A stretch of 5,763 nucleotides of DNA from Actinomycetales bacterium (GTDB taxonomy: Bacteria > Actinomycetota > Actinomycetes > Actinomycetales > Dermabacteraceae), in NCBI GenBank assembly GCA_012799425.1, contig JAAZLF010000448.1, positions 1 through 5,763 on the forward strand, read 5' to 3'. The stretch's first letter is position 1. Every line of letters begins with the position of its first letter. Shown here piece after piece: positions 5,613 through 5,763 of this stretch. The notes beneath the pieces were generated by a model that ran no database searches, was not told where the DNA came from, and saw nothing but the letters and a program-made list of their open reading frames with translations. Position numbers and translations under genes: made by a program.

Positions 5613-5632
5613 ATCAATCCTATAGGATTGAT
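5613..5632. promoter_or_regulatory. Perfect 20-bp palindromic operator
   Basis: ATCAATCCTATAGGATTGAT is its own reverse complement over all 20 bases. It is AT-rich within GC-rich DNA and lies 32 bp upstream of the first gene of the operon. Its 12-bp core recurs, imperfectly, at 848-859 and 993-1004. Size, symmetry and position fit a site for a dimeric helix-turn-helix repressor; a GntR-type regulator of a catabolic operon is my inference. The regulator gene is not in the window. Confidence 0.75.
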
Positions 5633-5645
5633 GCCCGCCACGCGA
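5617..5645 (-). promoter_or_regulatory. Possible promoter of the three-gene operon
   Basis: On the minus strand TAGGAT (5617-5622), inside the palindrome, fits a -10 element and would place transcription start near 5610, giving a leader of about 30 bases. The -35 position 17 bases upstream is TCGCGT, a poor match, as is common in regulated actinobacterial promoters. The overlap with the palindrome would make this a repressed promoter. Confidence 0.35.
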
Positions 5646-5763
5646 CCCCGACCGCGATTCACTCCGATCTCGGCGCGGAGCACTCCGTCTTCGCGCAGAC
5701 CGCATGGTCAGTTCCGGGGTCGGCCCGCCTGCCAGCGGGTGGCGTCCGTCACGCAGGCCGGAA
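5633..5763. other. Upstream flank, no gene recognised
   Basis: These 131 bp run from the operator to the right edge. A plus-strand ATG frame (5704 to the edge, 20 codons) has no ribosome binding site. A minus-strand frame entering from the edge stops at 5708-5710 and could be the tail of an upstream gene, but 17 residues are too few to tell. A weak 5-bp hairpin lies at 5724-5739. Confidence 0.6.

Noticed and set aside
5708..5761. Tail of an upstream minus-strand gene entering from the right edge
   Set aside because: Seventeen residues before a stop cannot be distinguished from random open frame in this composition.
5704..5763. Start of a divergent gene on the plus strand
   Set aside because: Only 20 codons are visible, there is no ribosome binding site, and the residues are uninformative.

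Overview
The window is very GC-rich (about two thirds or more G+C by eye). Its genes use G/C-ending codons almost throughout and most have AAGGAG-type ribosome binding sites. This points to a high-GC actinobacterium. A Brachybacterium-like or related micrococcal/dermabacterial genome is my guess from style alone, not something the sequence proves. No mobile element, RNA gene or CRISPR array is visible.

Layout: (1) positions 1-728, minus strand, a 3-hydroxyacyl-CoA dehydrogenase-family oxidoreductase whose C-terminal end runs off the left edge. (2) 729-1144, a 416-bp divergent intergenic region with two imperfect copies of an AT-rich palindrome. (3) 1145-2389, plus strand, a 12-helix MFS transporter. 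(4) 2379-5580, minus strand, a three-gene operon transcribed right to left: a TIM-barrel sugar isomerase/epimerase-type enzyme (first gene), an SDR dehydrogenase, and an FMN-dependent alpha-hydroxy-acid dehydrogenase (last gene). The last gene converges on the transporter and overlaps its end by 11 bp. (5) 5581-5763, the operon promoter region, carrying a perfect 20-bp palindrome 32 bp before the first start codon.

How it fits together: the core ATCCTATAGGAT occurs perfectly in front of the operon and, with one and two mismatches, in the divergent region serving the dehydrogenase and the transporter. The simplest reading is one regulon under a dimeric repressor that is not encoded here. The likely job is uptake (MFS) and breakdown of a small polyhydroxylated carboxylic acid or related sugar derivative by successive oxidations (FMN enzyme, SDR, 3-HAD family) and a metal-dependent isomerisation, epimerisation or decarboxylation. 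The substrate cannot be read from the sequence, and I do not recognise the combination as a characterised pathway. The most notable protein-level oddity is the FMN enzyme: it keeps every active-site residue of the glycolate oxidase/lactate dehydrogenase family that I can align except the first tyrosine, which is isoleucine.
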